A stretch of DNA of 46,730 nucleotides from an uncultured Clostridia bacterium (GTDB taxonomy: Bacteria; Bacillota; Clostridia; Oscillospirales; Acutalibacteraceae). A model generated the notes under the pieces. It worked only from the letters and a program-made list of their open reading frames with translations, had not been told where the DNA came from and did not search any database. Where the stretch lies: positions 1-46,730 of the forward strand of contig CAMVQZ010000007.1 of assembly GCA_947169745.1 (NCBI GenBank). The letters are read 5' to 3'. A program made the translations under genes and the position numbers. The first letter of the stretch is position 1. Each line of letters starts with the position of its first letter. Positions 1 to 8,701 of this stretch are shown here, piece after piece.

Positions 1-2
1 GT

Positions 3-485
3 ATCGACGGAATGGTACATATCTCAGAGCTTTCCTGGAACAGGATCAAGCATCCCTCAGAGGTCGTTAATGTAGGAGACAGCATTGAGGTCTATATCAA
101 GGCTCTCGATCAGGAGAAGGGTAAGATCTCACTTGGATACAAGAAGGCAGAGGATAACCCCTGGGAGATCCTGAAGAACAACTATCCTGTAGGAACAGTT
201 TGTGAGGTTGAAATAGTTGGTCTTACACCCTTTGGCGCATTCGCAAATATTATCAGCGGTATAGACGGACTTATCCACGTTTCCCAGATCTCCAATGAGA
301 GAGTAGAGAAGCCGGAGGATGTTCTTTCATTAGGCCAGAAGGTAACAGTGAAGATCACTGCTATTGACTTTGATAAGAAGCGCATCAGTCTTTCTATCAA
401 GGAAGCAAGTGCTCCCGAAGCTGCTGCAGAGGAGACTCCTGCAGAAGAGGCTGCTTCTGAGGAAGCACCTGCTGATGCAGAATAA
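3..485 (+). CDS. S1 RNA-binding domain protein (ribosomal protein S1-like), 3' part
   Basis: Partial gene cut by the window edge; the frame is open from the first bases, so the methionine codon at 12 is internal. Two OB-fold S1 motifs are visible. The tail of one reads DGMVHISELSW followed by a G.I.V.I..LD...G.I.LG pattern. A complete one has GAFANI, GIDGLIHVSQIS and KRISLSIKE. An Ala/Glu/Pro-rich acidic tail of about 27 residues closes the protein. The family binds single-stranded mRNA at the ribosome; in Firmicutes such proteins are annotated as RpsA homologues or, when fused, as IspH-S1 proteins. Which of these applies cannot be decided without the missing N-terminus. A hairpin terminator follows at 507-534. 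Confidence 0.85.
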   Translation: MDGMVHISELSWNRIKHPSEVVNVGDSIEVYIKALDQEKGKISLGYKKAEDNPWEILKNNYPVGTVCEVEIVGLTPFGAFANIISGIDGLIHVSQISNERVEKPEDVLSLGQKVTVKITAIDFDKKRISLSIKEASAPEAAAEETPAEEAASEEAPADAE

Positions 486-506
486 TAATTTCTGAATAAG
501 CAAATT

Positions 507-545
507 ATAGGCATCTCCTCAGTGAGATGCCTATATCATATTTTA
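507..545 (+). terminator. Rho-independent terminator after the S1 protein
   Basis: An 11-bp perfect stem (atag + gcatctc against gagatgc + ctat, 507-517 with 524-534) with a 6-nt loop is followed by a T-rich stretch. It lies 22 bases after the stop codon and before the next ribosome binding site. Confidence 0.75.
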
Positions 546-602
546 TGATAAACTTACCCGGCGGAAAAAGATATCACACTGCGGGGGACAGGAGGTAAAA
601 AA

Positions 603-1154
603 ATGTATGAGAAAATAAAGGCTCAGGCAAAGGAGACTATAGAAGAGATACTTTCTCAGTGTTCTCTGAAGCCGGGAGATGTGTTTGTGGTAGGATGTTC
701 ATCAAGTACAGTAAAGGGAGAGGGCTACGGCCAGGCTTCGAGTATGGATATAGCGTCTGCTATATTTGAAAGTATTTATCCTGAGCTGCAGAAAAGAGGA
801 ATAATACTTGCAGCACAATGCTGTGAGCATCTTAACAGAGCGATAATCACCTCTTCTCAGGCGGCAAAAGCCCAGGGACTTGAGATTGTGAATGTTCTGC
901 CTCAGCCTAAGGCAGGAGGATCCTTTGCAACTCTGACCTATGAGAATCTGGAGGATCCGGTTGCAGTGGAGCATATAAAGGCAGATGCAGGAATGGATAT
1001 CGGCGGTGTCCTTATCGGTATGCATCTCAGGGAGGTAGCTGTACCTCTTAACCTCAAGAATAACTCGATCGGTCTTGCAAGGGTAACGGCTGCAAGGACG
1101 AGACCTAAATTTATCGGAGGAGACCGTGCTCATTATAACGAAGACCTTAAATAA
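603..1154 (+). CDS. UPF0340 (TIGR01440/YwlG) family protein
   Basis: A 183-residue protein matching the whole length of the UPF0340 family (Bacillus YwlG). Hallmarks seen are the N-terminal VGCSSSTVKGEGYG stretch, the AAQCCEHLNRA segment and a C-terminal GGVLIGMHLREVAVP followed by ARTRPKFIGGDRAHYN. The biochemical function of the family is not established. The start is supported by an AGGAGG-like site seven bases before the ATG. It is followed 15 bases later by an HD-domain gene, and the two are probably co-transcribed. Confidence 0.88.
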   Translation: MYEKIKAQAKETIEEILSQCSLKPGDVFVVGCSSSTVKGEGYGQASSMDIASAIFESIYPELQKRGIILAAQCCEHLNRAIITSSQAAKAQGLEIVNVLPQPKAGGSFATLTYENLEDPVAVEHIKADAGMDIGGVLIGMHLREVAVPLNLKNNSIGLARVTAARTRPKFIGGDRAHYNEDLK

Positions 1155-1169
1155 TGAGGAGGTACACTA

Positions 1170-1754
1170 ATGGATTATAAAGAGGAATTTATAAACATCT
1201 ATAAAGAAAATATTTCCAGGAATGGTTCAGCAGAACTCCTTGAATGGCTTTGCAAGACGGATTTTTTTACAGCGCCTGCGAGTACCAAATTCCACGGCGC
1301 CTGTGAATTCGGCCTTGTAATGCATAGCATCAGTGTATACAGAACAATGATGGAAAAGCATTTTGATCCGGAAGCAGATAATCCTGAAAGCTTTGCAATA
1401 TGTGCACTTCTTCACGATCTTTGCAAGGCGCATTTCTATAAGATATCCACCCGTAATGTAAAAAACGAAGAAACAGGTCAGTGGGAAAAGAAACCCTTTT
1501 ATCAGGTGGAAGATGCCTTTCCCTTTGGTCACGGTGAAAAGTCTGTCTACCTTATTGAGAGATTTATGCGTCTCAGACCTGCTGAGGCGATGGCGATAAG
1601 GTGGCATATGGGAGGCTTTGATGAAGCCGCAAGAGGAGGAAGCTTTGCTATCAGCCTGGCTTACGAAAAATACCCCCTTGCCGTTAAGCTTCACCTTGCA
1701 GACCTGGAATCCACATACCTTAAGGAGAAAAATACTTCTGCAGTTAATAAATAA
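1170..1754 (+). CDS. HD-domain protein (putative metal-dependent phosphohydrolase)
   Basis: A 194-residue protein with an HD superfamily layout: a histidine near residue 52 (LVMHSISVY), the His-Asp pair at about 82-83 (LLHDLCK), and a later histidine at about 146 (IRWHMGG). The family hydrolyses phosphate esters, often of nucleotides, using a metal pair; the substrate here is unknown. A GAGGAGG ribosome binding site sits directly before the ATG. The first 45 residues resemble the helical lead-in of short HD proteins often seen in phage and accessory genes. It is the last gene before a 1-kb non-coding repeat block. Confidence 0.8.
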   Translation: MDYKEEFINIYKENISRNGSAELLEWLCKTDFFTAPASTKFHGACEFGLVMHSISVYRTMMEKHFDPEADNPESFAICALLHDLCKAHFYKISTRNVKNEETGQWEKKPFYQVEDAFPFGHGEKSVYLIERFMRLRPAEAMAIRWHMGGFDEAARGGSFAISLAYEKYPLAVKLHLADLESTYLKEKNTSAVNK

Positions 1755-1849
1755 TGACAATCATCTAATACTATGCTTTTTCGTGTCTGGTTTGTTTTTT
1801 GTGCTGATGGTTTTATGAGGATTATTGTGTCGCCTTTCAAATGTAAAAT

Positions 1850-2014
1850 TGAATGGAAAATGAAGGGTCGCTGCGCTCCGGTTTGTAGTAAGCTTATTCG
1901 CAACAGAAAATTTTATTGAGTGCCCGGTTTCGTACTTAGCAACACTTACGCAAAGACTTACTATAAAAGGAGCGAAGCGACTACCACAATTTTCCATTTT
2001 TCATTATCCATTTT
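1850..2014. repeat. Inverted-repeat (MITE-like) intergenic element
   Basis: A non-coding stretch whose ends are imperfect inverted repeats. The left arm (about 1852-1895) carries AATGGAAAATGAA, GTCGCTGCGCTCC and TAGTAAGCTT. The right arm (about 1950-2013) carries the reverse complements in matching order: CTTACTATAAAAGGAGCG, AAGCGAC and TTCATTATCCATT. The whole unit can fold into one long hairpin. It encodes no protein I can support and has no clear target-site duplication. A similar arm occurs at 16970-17020. A small non-autonomous element is the simplest reading. Confidence 0.5.
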
Positions 2015-2020
2015 AATGTC

Positions 2021-2140
2021 GCCGCGGCACGAGAGTGTGTTTACGCACGACCGAGCGAGCGTAAGCGAGGGATTACGCGAATATGTGTGCAGCGTCACGC
2101 TGCCTCAGTGCGAGCACGCACGCCTGGGTGTAAAATAATA
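2021..2140 (+). repeat. R1 repeat, partial copy (right part)
   Basis: Right half of the R1 repeat, nearly identical to 2319-2438. It starts at GCCGCGGCACGAGAGTG and contains CGACCGAGCGAGCGTAAGCG, the hairpin-forming GCGTAA...TTACGC, and the palindrome CAGCGTCACGCTG. It joins directly to the full copy that begins at 2141. Confidence 0.8.
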
Positions 2141-2438
2141 GTTTGGCAAAACATTTATACTATCAGTTTGTGATGATCGTTCCGGAAAACACAAAGCAGG
2201 CGCTCACTATCAAGAGAGTAAAATACCGGAAGTCAGAATCAGGTCAGCCGCGAAAAGCAGCCTGTGAGGGCTGCGGCGGCGGGGGGTCGGGTATTATCCG
2301 GGACAATGCGCGCCGGATGCCGCGGCACGAGAGTGTGTTTACGCACGACCGAGCGAGCGTAAGCGAGGGATTACGCGAATATGTGTGCAGCGTCACGCTG
2401 CCTCAGTGCGAGCACGCACGCCTGGGTGTAAAATAATA
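2141..2438 (+). repeat. R1 repeat, full copy (298 bp)
   Basis: Full R1 unit, from GTTTGGCAAAACATTTATAC to the TAAAATAATA junction. It is repeated at once in tandem with a period of exactly 298 bases (2141 against 2439). GC content is clearly higher than in the flanks and several short inverted repeats are present. An open frame runs through it, but it has no ribosome binding site and is not kept in the copies at 16.7 kb and 27.6 kb, so I treat the unit as non-coding. Confidence 0.85.
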
Positions 2439-2700
2439 GTTTGGCAAAACATTTATACTATCAGTTTGTGATGATCGTTCCGGAAAACACAAAGCAGGCG
2501 CTCACTATCAAGAGAGTAAAATACCGGAAGTCAGAATCAGGTCAGCTGCGGCGGCTGTGGGTCGGGTATTATCCGGGACAATGCGCGCCGGATGCCGCGG
2601 CACGAGAGTGTGTTTACGCACGACCGAGCGAGCGTAAGCGAGGGATTACGCGAATATGGGTGCAGCGTCACGCTGCTTCAGTGCGAGCACGCTGGCTGGG
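2439..2700 (+). repeat. R1 repeat, third tandem copy with a 23-bp internal deletion
   Basis: Same unit as 2141-2438, but the internal GCGAAAAGCAGCC region is shortened, so the phase to the previous copy drops to 275 bases at the GCCGCGGCAC landmark. The right end diverges after GTGCGAGCACGC and runs into a consensus -35 box at 2701. Confidence 0.85.
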
Positions 2701-2729
2701 TTGACAACGGGATAACAAATATTTATAAT
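2701..2729 (+). promoter_or_regulatory. Consensus sigma-A promoter for ilvD
   Basis: TTGACA (2701-2706), a 17-base spacer, and TATAAT (2724-2729) form a perfect consensus promoter. The -35 box abuts the end of the third R1 copy. The ilvD start codon lies about 55 bases downstream of the -10 box. Confidence 0.8.
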
Positions 2730-2783
2730 AGTATTGTCGGATGAGACAAGAACCGGAAAAAATAATGAAGGCAGGTAATAATT

Positions 2784-4451
2784 ATGAATAGTGATTCAGT
2801 TAAGAGAGGCACCCAGTGCGCTCCGCAGAGATCTCTTCTAAGGGCGCTTGGAATGACAGATGAAGAAATAGCAAAACCAATGGTAGGTATTGTAAGCTCA
2901 TTTAATGAGATCGTGCCTGGTCATATGAATATAGATAAAATTGTAGCAGCTGTCAAGCAGGGAGTTGCAATGGCCGGAGGCAACCCGGTGGTATTTCCTG
3001 CGATCGCTGTCTGCGATGGCATAGCGATGGGTCATAAGGGGATGAAGTATTCTCTTGTCACCAGAGACCTTATTGCAGATTCAACTGAATGTATGGCGCT
3101 TGCTCATGCCTTTGACGCGCTTGTAATGGTACCCAACTGCGATAAAAATGTTCCCGGACTTCTTATGGCTGCTGCGAGACTTAATATCCCGACTATATTT
3201 GTAAGCGGCGGTCCGATGCTTGCCGGTCACGTCAAGGGGGAGAAGAGAAGCCTTTCAAGTATGTTTGAGGCTGTGGGCTCCTATAATTCCGGCAAGATAG
3301 ACGGAGAAGAGCTTAATGAATTTGAAAATAAAGTATGTCCCACCTGCGGATCATGCTCAGGAATGTATACAGCCAATTCTATGAACTGCCTGACTGAGGT
3401 TCTCGGAATGGCGCTTCGCGGAAACGGAACGATACCAGCCGTATACTCTGAGAGGATCCAGCTTGCAAAGCACGCCGGTATGAAGGTAATGGAGCTTCTG
3501 GAGAAAAATATCCGTCCGAGAGATATTATGACTGAGGCTGCCTTCAGAAATGCGCTTACAATGGATATGGCGCTGGGCTGCAGCACAAACAGTATGCTTC
3601 ATCTTCCTGCTATTGCCCACGAATGCGGTATCGACCTTAATCTTGACATTGCGAATGATATCAGCTCAAAAACTCCCAACCTTTGTCATCTTGCTCCTGC
3701 AGGACATACCTATATGGAGGATCTCAACGAAGCCGGCGGTATCTATGCTGTTATGAATGAGGTCAATAAGCTGGGTCTGTTGAATACAGAGCTTATCACC
3801 TGTACAGGCAAGACCGTTGGCGAGAATATAAGCGGCGCAGTAAATAAGGCTCCTGAGGTCATCAGAACAGCTGAGACCGCTTATAGCAAGACCGGAGGAA
3901 TTGCCGTCCTCAGAGGTAATCTGGCGCCTGACTCATGTGTGGTAAAGCGCAGCGCTGTAGCTCCGGAAATGCTTGTTCACAGCGGACCTGCAAGAGTGTA
4001 TGACTGCGAGGAGGATGCAATGGCTGCAATAAACGGCGGCGAGATCAATGAAGGCGATGTTGTAGTGATCCGCTATGAAGGTCCCAAGGGAGGCCCTGGA
4101 ATGAGAGAGATGCTCAATCCTACCTCTGCTATAATGGGTATGGGTCTCGGAAGCACAGTTGCCCTTATCACAGACGGAAGATTCTCCGGAGCTACAAGAG
4201 GAGCTTCAATCGGCCACGTTTCACCTGAGGCGGCTGTAGGCGGTCCCATTGCTCTGATCAAAGACGGAGATATAATTGATATTGATATCAATGCAAATAC
4301 AATCAATGTAAGACTCAGTGATGAAGAGCTTTCCAGACGCAGAGATGAATGGAAGCCCAGAGAGCCGAAAATCACCACTGGATATCTTGCAAGATATGCA
4401 TCTCTTGTTACATCAGGAAACAGAGGCGCAGTACTTGAAGTAAAGAAATGA
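2784..4451 (+). CDS. ilvD: Dihydroxy-acid dehydratase
   Basis: A 555-residue protein of full family length. It dehydrates 2,3-dihydroxy-isovalerate and 2,3-dihydroxy-3-methylvalerate to the 2-oxoacids in valine/isoleucine (and pantothenate) synthesis, in the cytoplasm. Visible hallmarks are the N-terminal [16 protein letters not shown], the iron-sulfur cysteine of [11 protein letters not shown] (Cys119), [18 protein letters not shown] (Cys188/Cys191), and the C-terminal [12 protein letters not shown] and [13 protein letters not shown] motifs. No other branched-chain genes are adjacent, so this copy is transcribed alone from its own promoter. A hairpin follows at 4463-4490. Confidence 0.97.
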   Translation: MNSDSVKRGTQCAPQRSLLRALGMTDEEIAKPMVGIVSSFNEIVPGHMNIDKIVAAVKQGVAMAGGNPVVFPAIAVCDGIAMGHKGMKYSLVTRDLIADSTECMALAHAFDALVMVPNCDKNVPGLLMAAARLNIPTIFVSGGPMLAGHVKGEKRSLSSMFEAVGSYNSGKIDGEELNEFENKVCPTCGSCSGMYTANSMNCLTEVLGMALRGNGTIPAVYSERIQLAKHAGMKVMELLEKNIRPRDIMTEAAFRNALTMDMALGCSTNSMLHLPAIAHECGIDLNLDIANDISSKTPNLCHLAPAGHTYMEDLNEAGGIYAVMNEVNKLGLLNTELITCTGKTVGENISGAVNKAPEVIRTAETAYSKTGGIAVLRGNLAPDSCVVKRSAVAPEMLVHSGPARVYDCEEDAMAAINGGEINEGDVVVIRYEGPKGGPGMREMLNPTSAIMGMGLGSTVALITDGRFSGATRGASIGHVSPEAAVGGPIALIKDGDIIDIDINANTINVRLSDEELSRRRDEWKPREPKITTGYLARYASLVTSGNRGAVLEVKK

Positions 4452-4462
4452 TCTATCCACAA

Positions 4463-4490
4463 GTGCAGAGCGGAAATAACTGCTCTGCAC
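4463..4490 (+). terminator. Hairpin after ilvD (weak terminator)
   Basis: A 9-bp perfect stem GTGCAGAGC/GCTCTGCAC with a 10-base loop, followed by only a broken T-run. It may be a weak terminator or a processing hairpin before the methyltransferase gene. Confidence 0.5.
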
Positions 4491-4523
4491 AATGTTATTT
4501 GATATTAAGACGGAGGAAAGACC

Positions 4524-5384
4524 ATGCGCGAGGCACAATGGGAGGATTATGAGCTTATCGACTGCTCAGAGGGCGAAAGACTGGAGAGATGGGGTGATAT
4601 CATCCTGATCCGTCCGGATCCTCAGATAATCTGGCATACAGATAAAAAGGATCATCACTGGAAAGAAGCTCATGCGAGATATAAACGTTCCTCCAGCGGA
4701 GGCGGAGCCTGGCAGTATAATAAAAAGGTACCTTCTCAGTGGGATATAAAATATAAATCACTGAAATTCGGAATAAAGCCCATGGGCTTCAAGCATACCG
4801 GAGTTTTCCCGGAACAGGCAGTAAACTGGGATTTTGTTTCCGGAAAGATAAGAAAATCCGGCAGACCCGTAAAGGTGCTGAATATGTTTGCCTATACAGG
4901 TGCAGCAACACTTGCGTGCCTTGAGGCCGGAGCCAGCGTATGTCATGTTGACGCTTCCAAAGGAATGGTACAGTGGGCGAAGGAGAATGCAAAGCTCAGC
5001 GGGCTGGCAGACAGGCCTGTCAGATGGCTTGTGGATGATTGCGTCAAATTTGTACAGAGAGAGTTCCGGCGCGGAAATAAATATGACGGGATAATAATGG
5101 ATCCCCCTTCATATGGCAGAGGTCCGGGAGGAGAGGTCTGGAAGCTCGAGGAGCAGCTTTTTTCTCTTGTAGAATTGTGTATTCCTATTCTTTCTGACGA
5201 TGCATTGTTTTTTGTCCTGAATTCATATACAACCGGACTGCCGCCGTCAGTAATGGAATATCTTCTCAGCGTAATGATAAAGCCCCGGTTCGGTGGCAGA
5301 GTTTCCAGCTCAGAGATAGGTCTCCATGTTACGAAAACAGGTCTGACCCTTCCCTGCGGAAGTACAGCCATCTGGGAAAAATAA
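4524..5384 (+). CDS. Class I SAM-dependent methyltransferase (RlmI/RlmK-like)
   Basis: A 286-residue Rossmann methyltransferase of the Methyltrans_SAM (PF10672) type. The SAM site motif I is NMFAYTGAATLACLEAGA and is followed by HVDASKGMVQWAKEN (motif II acidic residue). The catalytic-site motif IV is IIMDPPSYGRG. The family contains 23S rRNA m5C/m2G enzymes. This protein lacks an N-terminal PUA domain, having about 100 residues of unknown role instead, so the exact RNA target is uncertain. The start codon has a GGAGGAAAG site before it. It lies 16 bases upstream of ecfA1, probably in the same transcript. Confidence 0.85.
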   Translation: MREAQWEDYELIDCSEGERLERWGDIILIRPDPQIIWHTDKKDHHWKEAHARYKRSSSGGGAWQYNKKVPSQWDIKYKSLKFGIKPMGFKHTGVFPEQAVNWDFVSGKIRKSGRPVKVLNMFAYTGAATLACLEAGASVCHVDASKGMVQWAKENAKLSGLADRPVRWLVDDCVKFVQREFRRGNKYDGIIMDPPSYGRGPGGEVWKLEEQLFSLVELCIPILSDDALFFVLNSYTTGLPPSVMEYLLSVMIKPRFGGRVSSSEIGLHVTKTGLTLPCGSTAIWEK

Positions 5385-5400
5385 AACCAAAAAGGAAATT

Positions 5401-6249
5401 ATGAAAGAATTTATCAGTGTAAATAATGTTTATTTCAAATACGATCAGGAAAGCGATGATGTGAAAGCACCGTATGCTCTGAGCGGAATAAATATGACAA
5501 TAAACAAGGGTGAATTTGTAGCAATAGTCGGTCATAACGGATCGGGAAAGTCCACCCTTGCAAAGCATTTCAATTCACTTTATCTTCCTGAATCAGGGGA
5601 CATAGTTGTTGATGGAATCAATACAAAGGACGATGACAGATTATTTGAGCTCAGAACAAAGGTTGGACTTGTCCTTCAGAATCCTGATAATCAGATAGTA
5701 GCCGGAGTTGTGGAAGAGGATGTTGCCTTTGGTTGTGAAAACCTGGGTATACCGCCGGAGGAGATAAGAAAAAGGGTTGATAATGCTTTGAGAGCGGTGG
5801 ATATGTATGAATACAGACTTCATTCACCGGATAAGCTTTCGGGGGGACAGAAGCAGAGAATTGCCATAGCAGGGATAATTGCTATGGAGCCGGAATGTAT
5901 CGTTCTTGACGAGCCAACGGCAATGCTCGATCCTCAGGGAAGAGACGAAGTAATCAGTACAATAACAGATCTTAATAAGAAGATGGGAATAACTATCATA
6001 CTCATCACTCATTATATGGAGGAGGCTGTTCTTTCCGACAGGGTGATAGCGATGGATTCCGGAAAGGTGCTGATTTCAGGCACTCCGCGAGAGGTCTTTT
6101 CCCAGGTCAGTTTACTGAAACAGCACAGGCTCGATGTGCCCCAGGCCACCGACCTGATATACAGACTCAGAAGCTGCGGATATGACGTTCCGGAGTGTGT
6201 TCTGAGTGAAGAAGAATGTGTAGAAGCGCTGGTCAGGCTGCTGAAATGA
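5401..6249 (+). CDS. ecfA1: Energy-coupling factor transporter ATPase EcfA1
   Basis: A 282-residue ABC ATPase with Walker A GHNGSGKST (residues 44-52), Q-loop LQNPDNQ, signature LSGGQKQR, Walker B CIVLDEPTAMLDP and switch His in ITHYMEE. LQNPDNQIV is typical of EcfA1. Together with EcfA2 and EcfT it powers uptake of vitamins and metals by exchangeable S-components. No S-component gene lies in the window, so this is the shared (group II) module. It is the first of four closely spaced genes ecfA1-ecfA2-ecfT-truA, an order common in Firmicutes. Confidence 0.95.
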   Translation: MKEFISVNNVYFKYDQESDDVKAPYALSGINMTINKGEFVAIVGHNGSGKSTLAKHFNSLYLPESGDIVVDGINTKDDDRLFELRTKVGLVLQNPDNQIVAGVVEEDVAFGCENLGIPPEEIRKRVDNALRAVDMYEYRLHSPDKLSGGQKQRIAIAGIIAMEPECIVLDEPTAMLDPQGRDEVISTITDLNKKMGITIILITHYMEEAVLSDRVIAMDSGKVLISGTPREVFSQVSLLKQHRLDVPQATDLIYRLRSCGYDVPECVLSEEECVEALVRLLK

Positions 6250-6262
6250 CGGAGGTGCGGCG

Positions 6263-7126
6263 ATGTCCATTATCAAAGCAGAAAATCTGAGATTTGTTTA
6301 CTCTCCCGGAACATCCTTTGAAAAGACAGCTATAGACGATGTCAGCTTTGAGATCGAAGAGGGCGAATTTGTGGGTGTTATCGGTCATACAGGTTCCGGA
6401 AAATCCACGCTTGTCCAGCTTTTGAATGGTCTTTTGCGTCCTGATGAGGGAAGGATCATTCTGAATGGAAAAGATATCTGGGAAAAACCAAAAAAGATCA
6501 GAGAGATCAGATTCAAAGTAGGTATGGTATTCCAGTATCCGGAATATCAGCTTTTTGAAGAAACAGTATATAAGGATATAGCCTATGGTCCCGGGAATAT
6601 GGGTCTTGATAATGAAGAGATTGATAAAAGAGTAAGGGAAGCGGCAAGTTTTGTAGGCCTGAGAGATGACCAGCTGGAGGTTTCACCGTTTGAGCTGTCA
6701 GGCGGAGAAAAAAGACGCGCCGCAATTGCAGGAGTAATAGCGATGGATCCGGATGTACTGATACTCGATGAACCCACTGCAGGACTTGACCCTCTTGGAA
6801 GAGACGCTCTTCTTTCCAGGATAGTGGATTATCACAATGTCAGGAAAAATACAGTTTTGCTTGTATCCCATAGTATGGAAGATATAGCCAGGCTTGCGGA
6901 CAGGATACTTGTAATGTCTCACGGAAAGAAATATATGCTGGATGATTCGGAAAAGGTTTTCTCAAAGGGAAGAGAGTTGGAGGAAATCGGACTCCGGGTT
7001 CCCCAGATAACTAAAATAATGCTGATGCTCAAGGAAAGAGGCATCAGTGCAGACACAAGCGTTCTGACGGTAGAACATGGATTCAATGAGATCGTTAATC
7101 TTACAGGAACAGCAAAAGGAGTATAA
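6263..7126 (+). CDS. ecfA2: Energy-coupling factor transporter ATPase EcfA2
   Basis: A 287-residue ABC ATPase paralogous to the preceding gene. Walker A is GHTGSGKST (41-49), the Q-loop FQYPEYQLFEETV is the form typical of EcfA2, the signature is LSGGEKRR, and Walker B is LILDEPTAGLDP with switch His in VSHSMED. It forms the heterodimeric motor with EcfA1. It starts 13 bases after ecfA1 with a GGAGGTG site and ends 3 bases before ecfT, suggesting translational coupling. Confidence 0.95.
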   Translation: MSIIKAENLRFVYSPGTSFEKTAIDDVSFEIEEGEFVGVIGHTGSGKSTLVQLLNGLLRPDEGRIILNGKDIWEKPKKIREIRFKVGMVFQYPEYQLFEETVYKDIAYGPGNMGLDNEEIDKRVREAASFVGLRDDQLEVSPFELSGGEKRRAAIAGVIAMDPDVLILDEPTAGLDPLGRDALLSRIVDYHNVRKNTVLLVSHSMEDIARLADRILVMSHGKKYMLDDSEKVFSKGRELEEIGLRVPQITKIMLMLKERGISADTSVLTVEHGFNEIVNLTGTAKGV

Positions 7127-7129
7127 GCA

Positions 7130-7942
7130 TTGGTAAGTGGTATAACACTCGGTCAGTTTTTGCCGGGAAAATCGTTTATTCATAAAATGGATGCCCGATC
7201 AAAGATAGTTCTTCTTATGGCATTCATTGTTTTTATATTTTTGTGCAGAAATTTTGTATCACTTCTTTCGATGACCATATTTGGTCTTATAGTGATTTTT
7301 CTGACGAGGATAAGTTTTTTAAAATACCTGAAAAGTCTCCGTGTCATTCTGGTTGTCACCATATTAACAGGTATTCTGAACTTGTTTTATGGTAGAGGCG
7401 ATGTCATATGCGAATGGTGGATATTCAGGATAACCTCAGGGGGCATAAATAATGCGATATTTGTCATCGTAAGGATAGCAATACTTGTGATGATAAGTGC
7501 CGTTCTGACTTATACTACCTCTCCCACAGATCTTACAGACGGACTTGAAAGACTGATGAAGCCTCTTACAATTTTTCATATAAAGGTTCATGAGATAGCG
7601 ATGATGATGACTATAGCCCTGCGCTTTATACCGGTGCTTCTTGAAGAGACTGATAAAATAATGAATGCACAAAAAGCGAGGGGAGCCGATTTTGAAAGCG
7701 GAAGTCTGATCAGACGGGTCAGGTCACTTATACCAATCCTGATACCATTATTTGTATCCTCTTTCAGAAGAGCAGGAGAGCTTGCGATGGCAATGGAATG
7801 CAGGTGCTATAACGGGGGAAAAAACCGGACAAGAATGAAGGTTCTGCATTACGGGTACAGGGATCTGCTGGCAGTGATCTGCTGCGGAGCGGTATTTACC
7901 GGAGTGATCCTTACAAATAATTATTTCGGGGCGTTGATCTGA
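7130..7942 (+). CDS. ecfT: Energy-coupling factor transporter transmembrane protein EcfT
   Basis: A 270-residue membrane protein with several hydrophobic helices between residues 25 and 130 and one near the C-terminus. It links the ATPase pair to S-components. The cytoplasmic coupling region shows the first Ala-Arg-Gly signature (QKARGAD). The second is altered (AMECRCY instead of the usual A.EARGY). The start is TTG at 7130, supported by AAGGAG inside the end of ecfA2; no better ATG lies nearby. The stop codon overlaps the truA start (TGATG). Confidence 0.93.
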   Translation: MVSGITLGQFLPGKSFIHKMDARSKIVLLMAFIVFIFLCRNFVSLLSMTIFGLIVIFLTRISFLKYLKSLRVILVVTILTGILNLFYGRGDVICEWWIFRITSGGINNAIFVIVRIAILVMISAVLTYTTSPTDLTDGLERLMKPLTIFHIKVHEIAMMMTIALRFIPVLLEETDKIMNAQKARGADFESGSLIRRVRSLIPILIPLFVSSFRRAGELAMAMECRCYNGGKNRTRMKVLHYGYRDLLAVICCGAVFTGVILTNNYFGALI

Positions 7943-8679
7943 TGAGAAATATTCTGCTTACAATTACATATGACGGAAGTAAATTTCACGGATGGCAGAT
8001 ACAAAAAAATGCAGTTACAGTCCAGGAGGTTTTTCAGAGTGCCCTGTATAAGGTGATAGGCGAGGGTACCGATATAAAGGGCTGCAGCCGTACAGATTCC
8101 GGTGTACATGCCAGGATGTATTGTATCAGCTTTCATACTGAACACAGGATACCTGTCGAACGTATTCCGCCGGCACTGAATAACTATCTGCCAAATAGTA
8201 TTGCTGTTCTGACAGCTTCAGAGGTACCTCCGGATTTTCATGCCAGATATTCATGCAAGGGTAAAGAATATGTGTACAAGCTTTGGAACGATGATATCAG
8301 AAATCCTTTTCTTGACGGATATGCATATCATTACTGGTATAAGCTGGATATTGATCTTATGAATAAGGCAGCGAAGCATTTTGTCGGCACCCATGATTTT
8401 ACCTCCTTCTGCACTCTTGATAAGAGGGAAAAGGGAGATTTCAGAAGAACAATACAGGAACTCAGTGTCACAAGGGATGACAAGACAGTACTGATCACCG
8501 TAATGGCTGACGGATTTCTTTATAACATGGTGCGGATCATAGTAGGCACTCTGTTATATGTCTCACAGGGAAAGATCAGACCAGAGGATATACCAATGAT
8601 AATAAAAGCAGAGAACAGAAGCCTTGCCGGACCGACTGCGCCGGCTGAAGGTCTGTATCTTAACAGGGTGTTTTATTAA
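7942..8679 (+). CDS. truA: tRNA pseudouridine(38-40) synthase TruA
   Basis: A 245-residue TruA of normal length that isomerises uridines 38-40 in the anticodon stem of tRNAs. The catalytic aspartate is Asp52 in the conserved CSRTDSGVHA motif. N-terminal TYDGSKFHGWQ, FHARYSCKGKEYVYK and C-terminal GFLYNMVRIIVGTL are also family hallmarks. The ATG overlaps the ecfT stop, which indicates translational coupling. The gene is followed 22 bases later by the DUF5711 gene. Confidence 0.96.
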   Translation: MRNILLTITYDGSKFHGWQIQKNAVTVQEVFQSALYKVIGEGTDIKGCSRTDSGVHARMYCISFHTEHRIPVERIPPALNNYLPNSIAVLTASEVPPDFHARYSCKGKEYVYKLWNDDIRNPFLDGYAYHYWYKLDIDLMNKAAKHFVGTHDFTSFCTLDKREKGDFRRTIQELSVTRDDKTVLITVMADGFLYNMVRIIVGTLLYVSQGKIRPEDIPMIIKAENRSLAGPTAPAEGLYLNRVFY

Positions 8680-8701
8680 TATACGGAAAGGGTAATAGTC
8701 T

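Noticed and set aside
182-514. Minus-strand open frame opposite the S1-domain gene, and similar long antisense frames opposite ilvD, htpG, ftsK and the ABC genes
   Set aside because: Shadow frames caused by codon bias of the sense genes; no ribosome binding sites or recognisable domains.
2021-2700. CRISPR array or tandem gene array
   Set aside because: Units are about 298 bases and contiguous, without spacers, and no cas genes are present.
2143-2704. Open frames inside the tandem R1 repeats (97 and 87 codons) with near-identical products
   Set aside because: They arise from the repeat itself, lack a ribosome binding site, and the frame is not kept in the copies at 16.7 and 27.6 kb.
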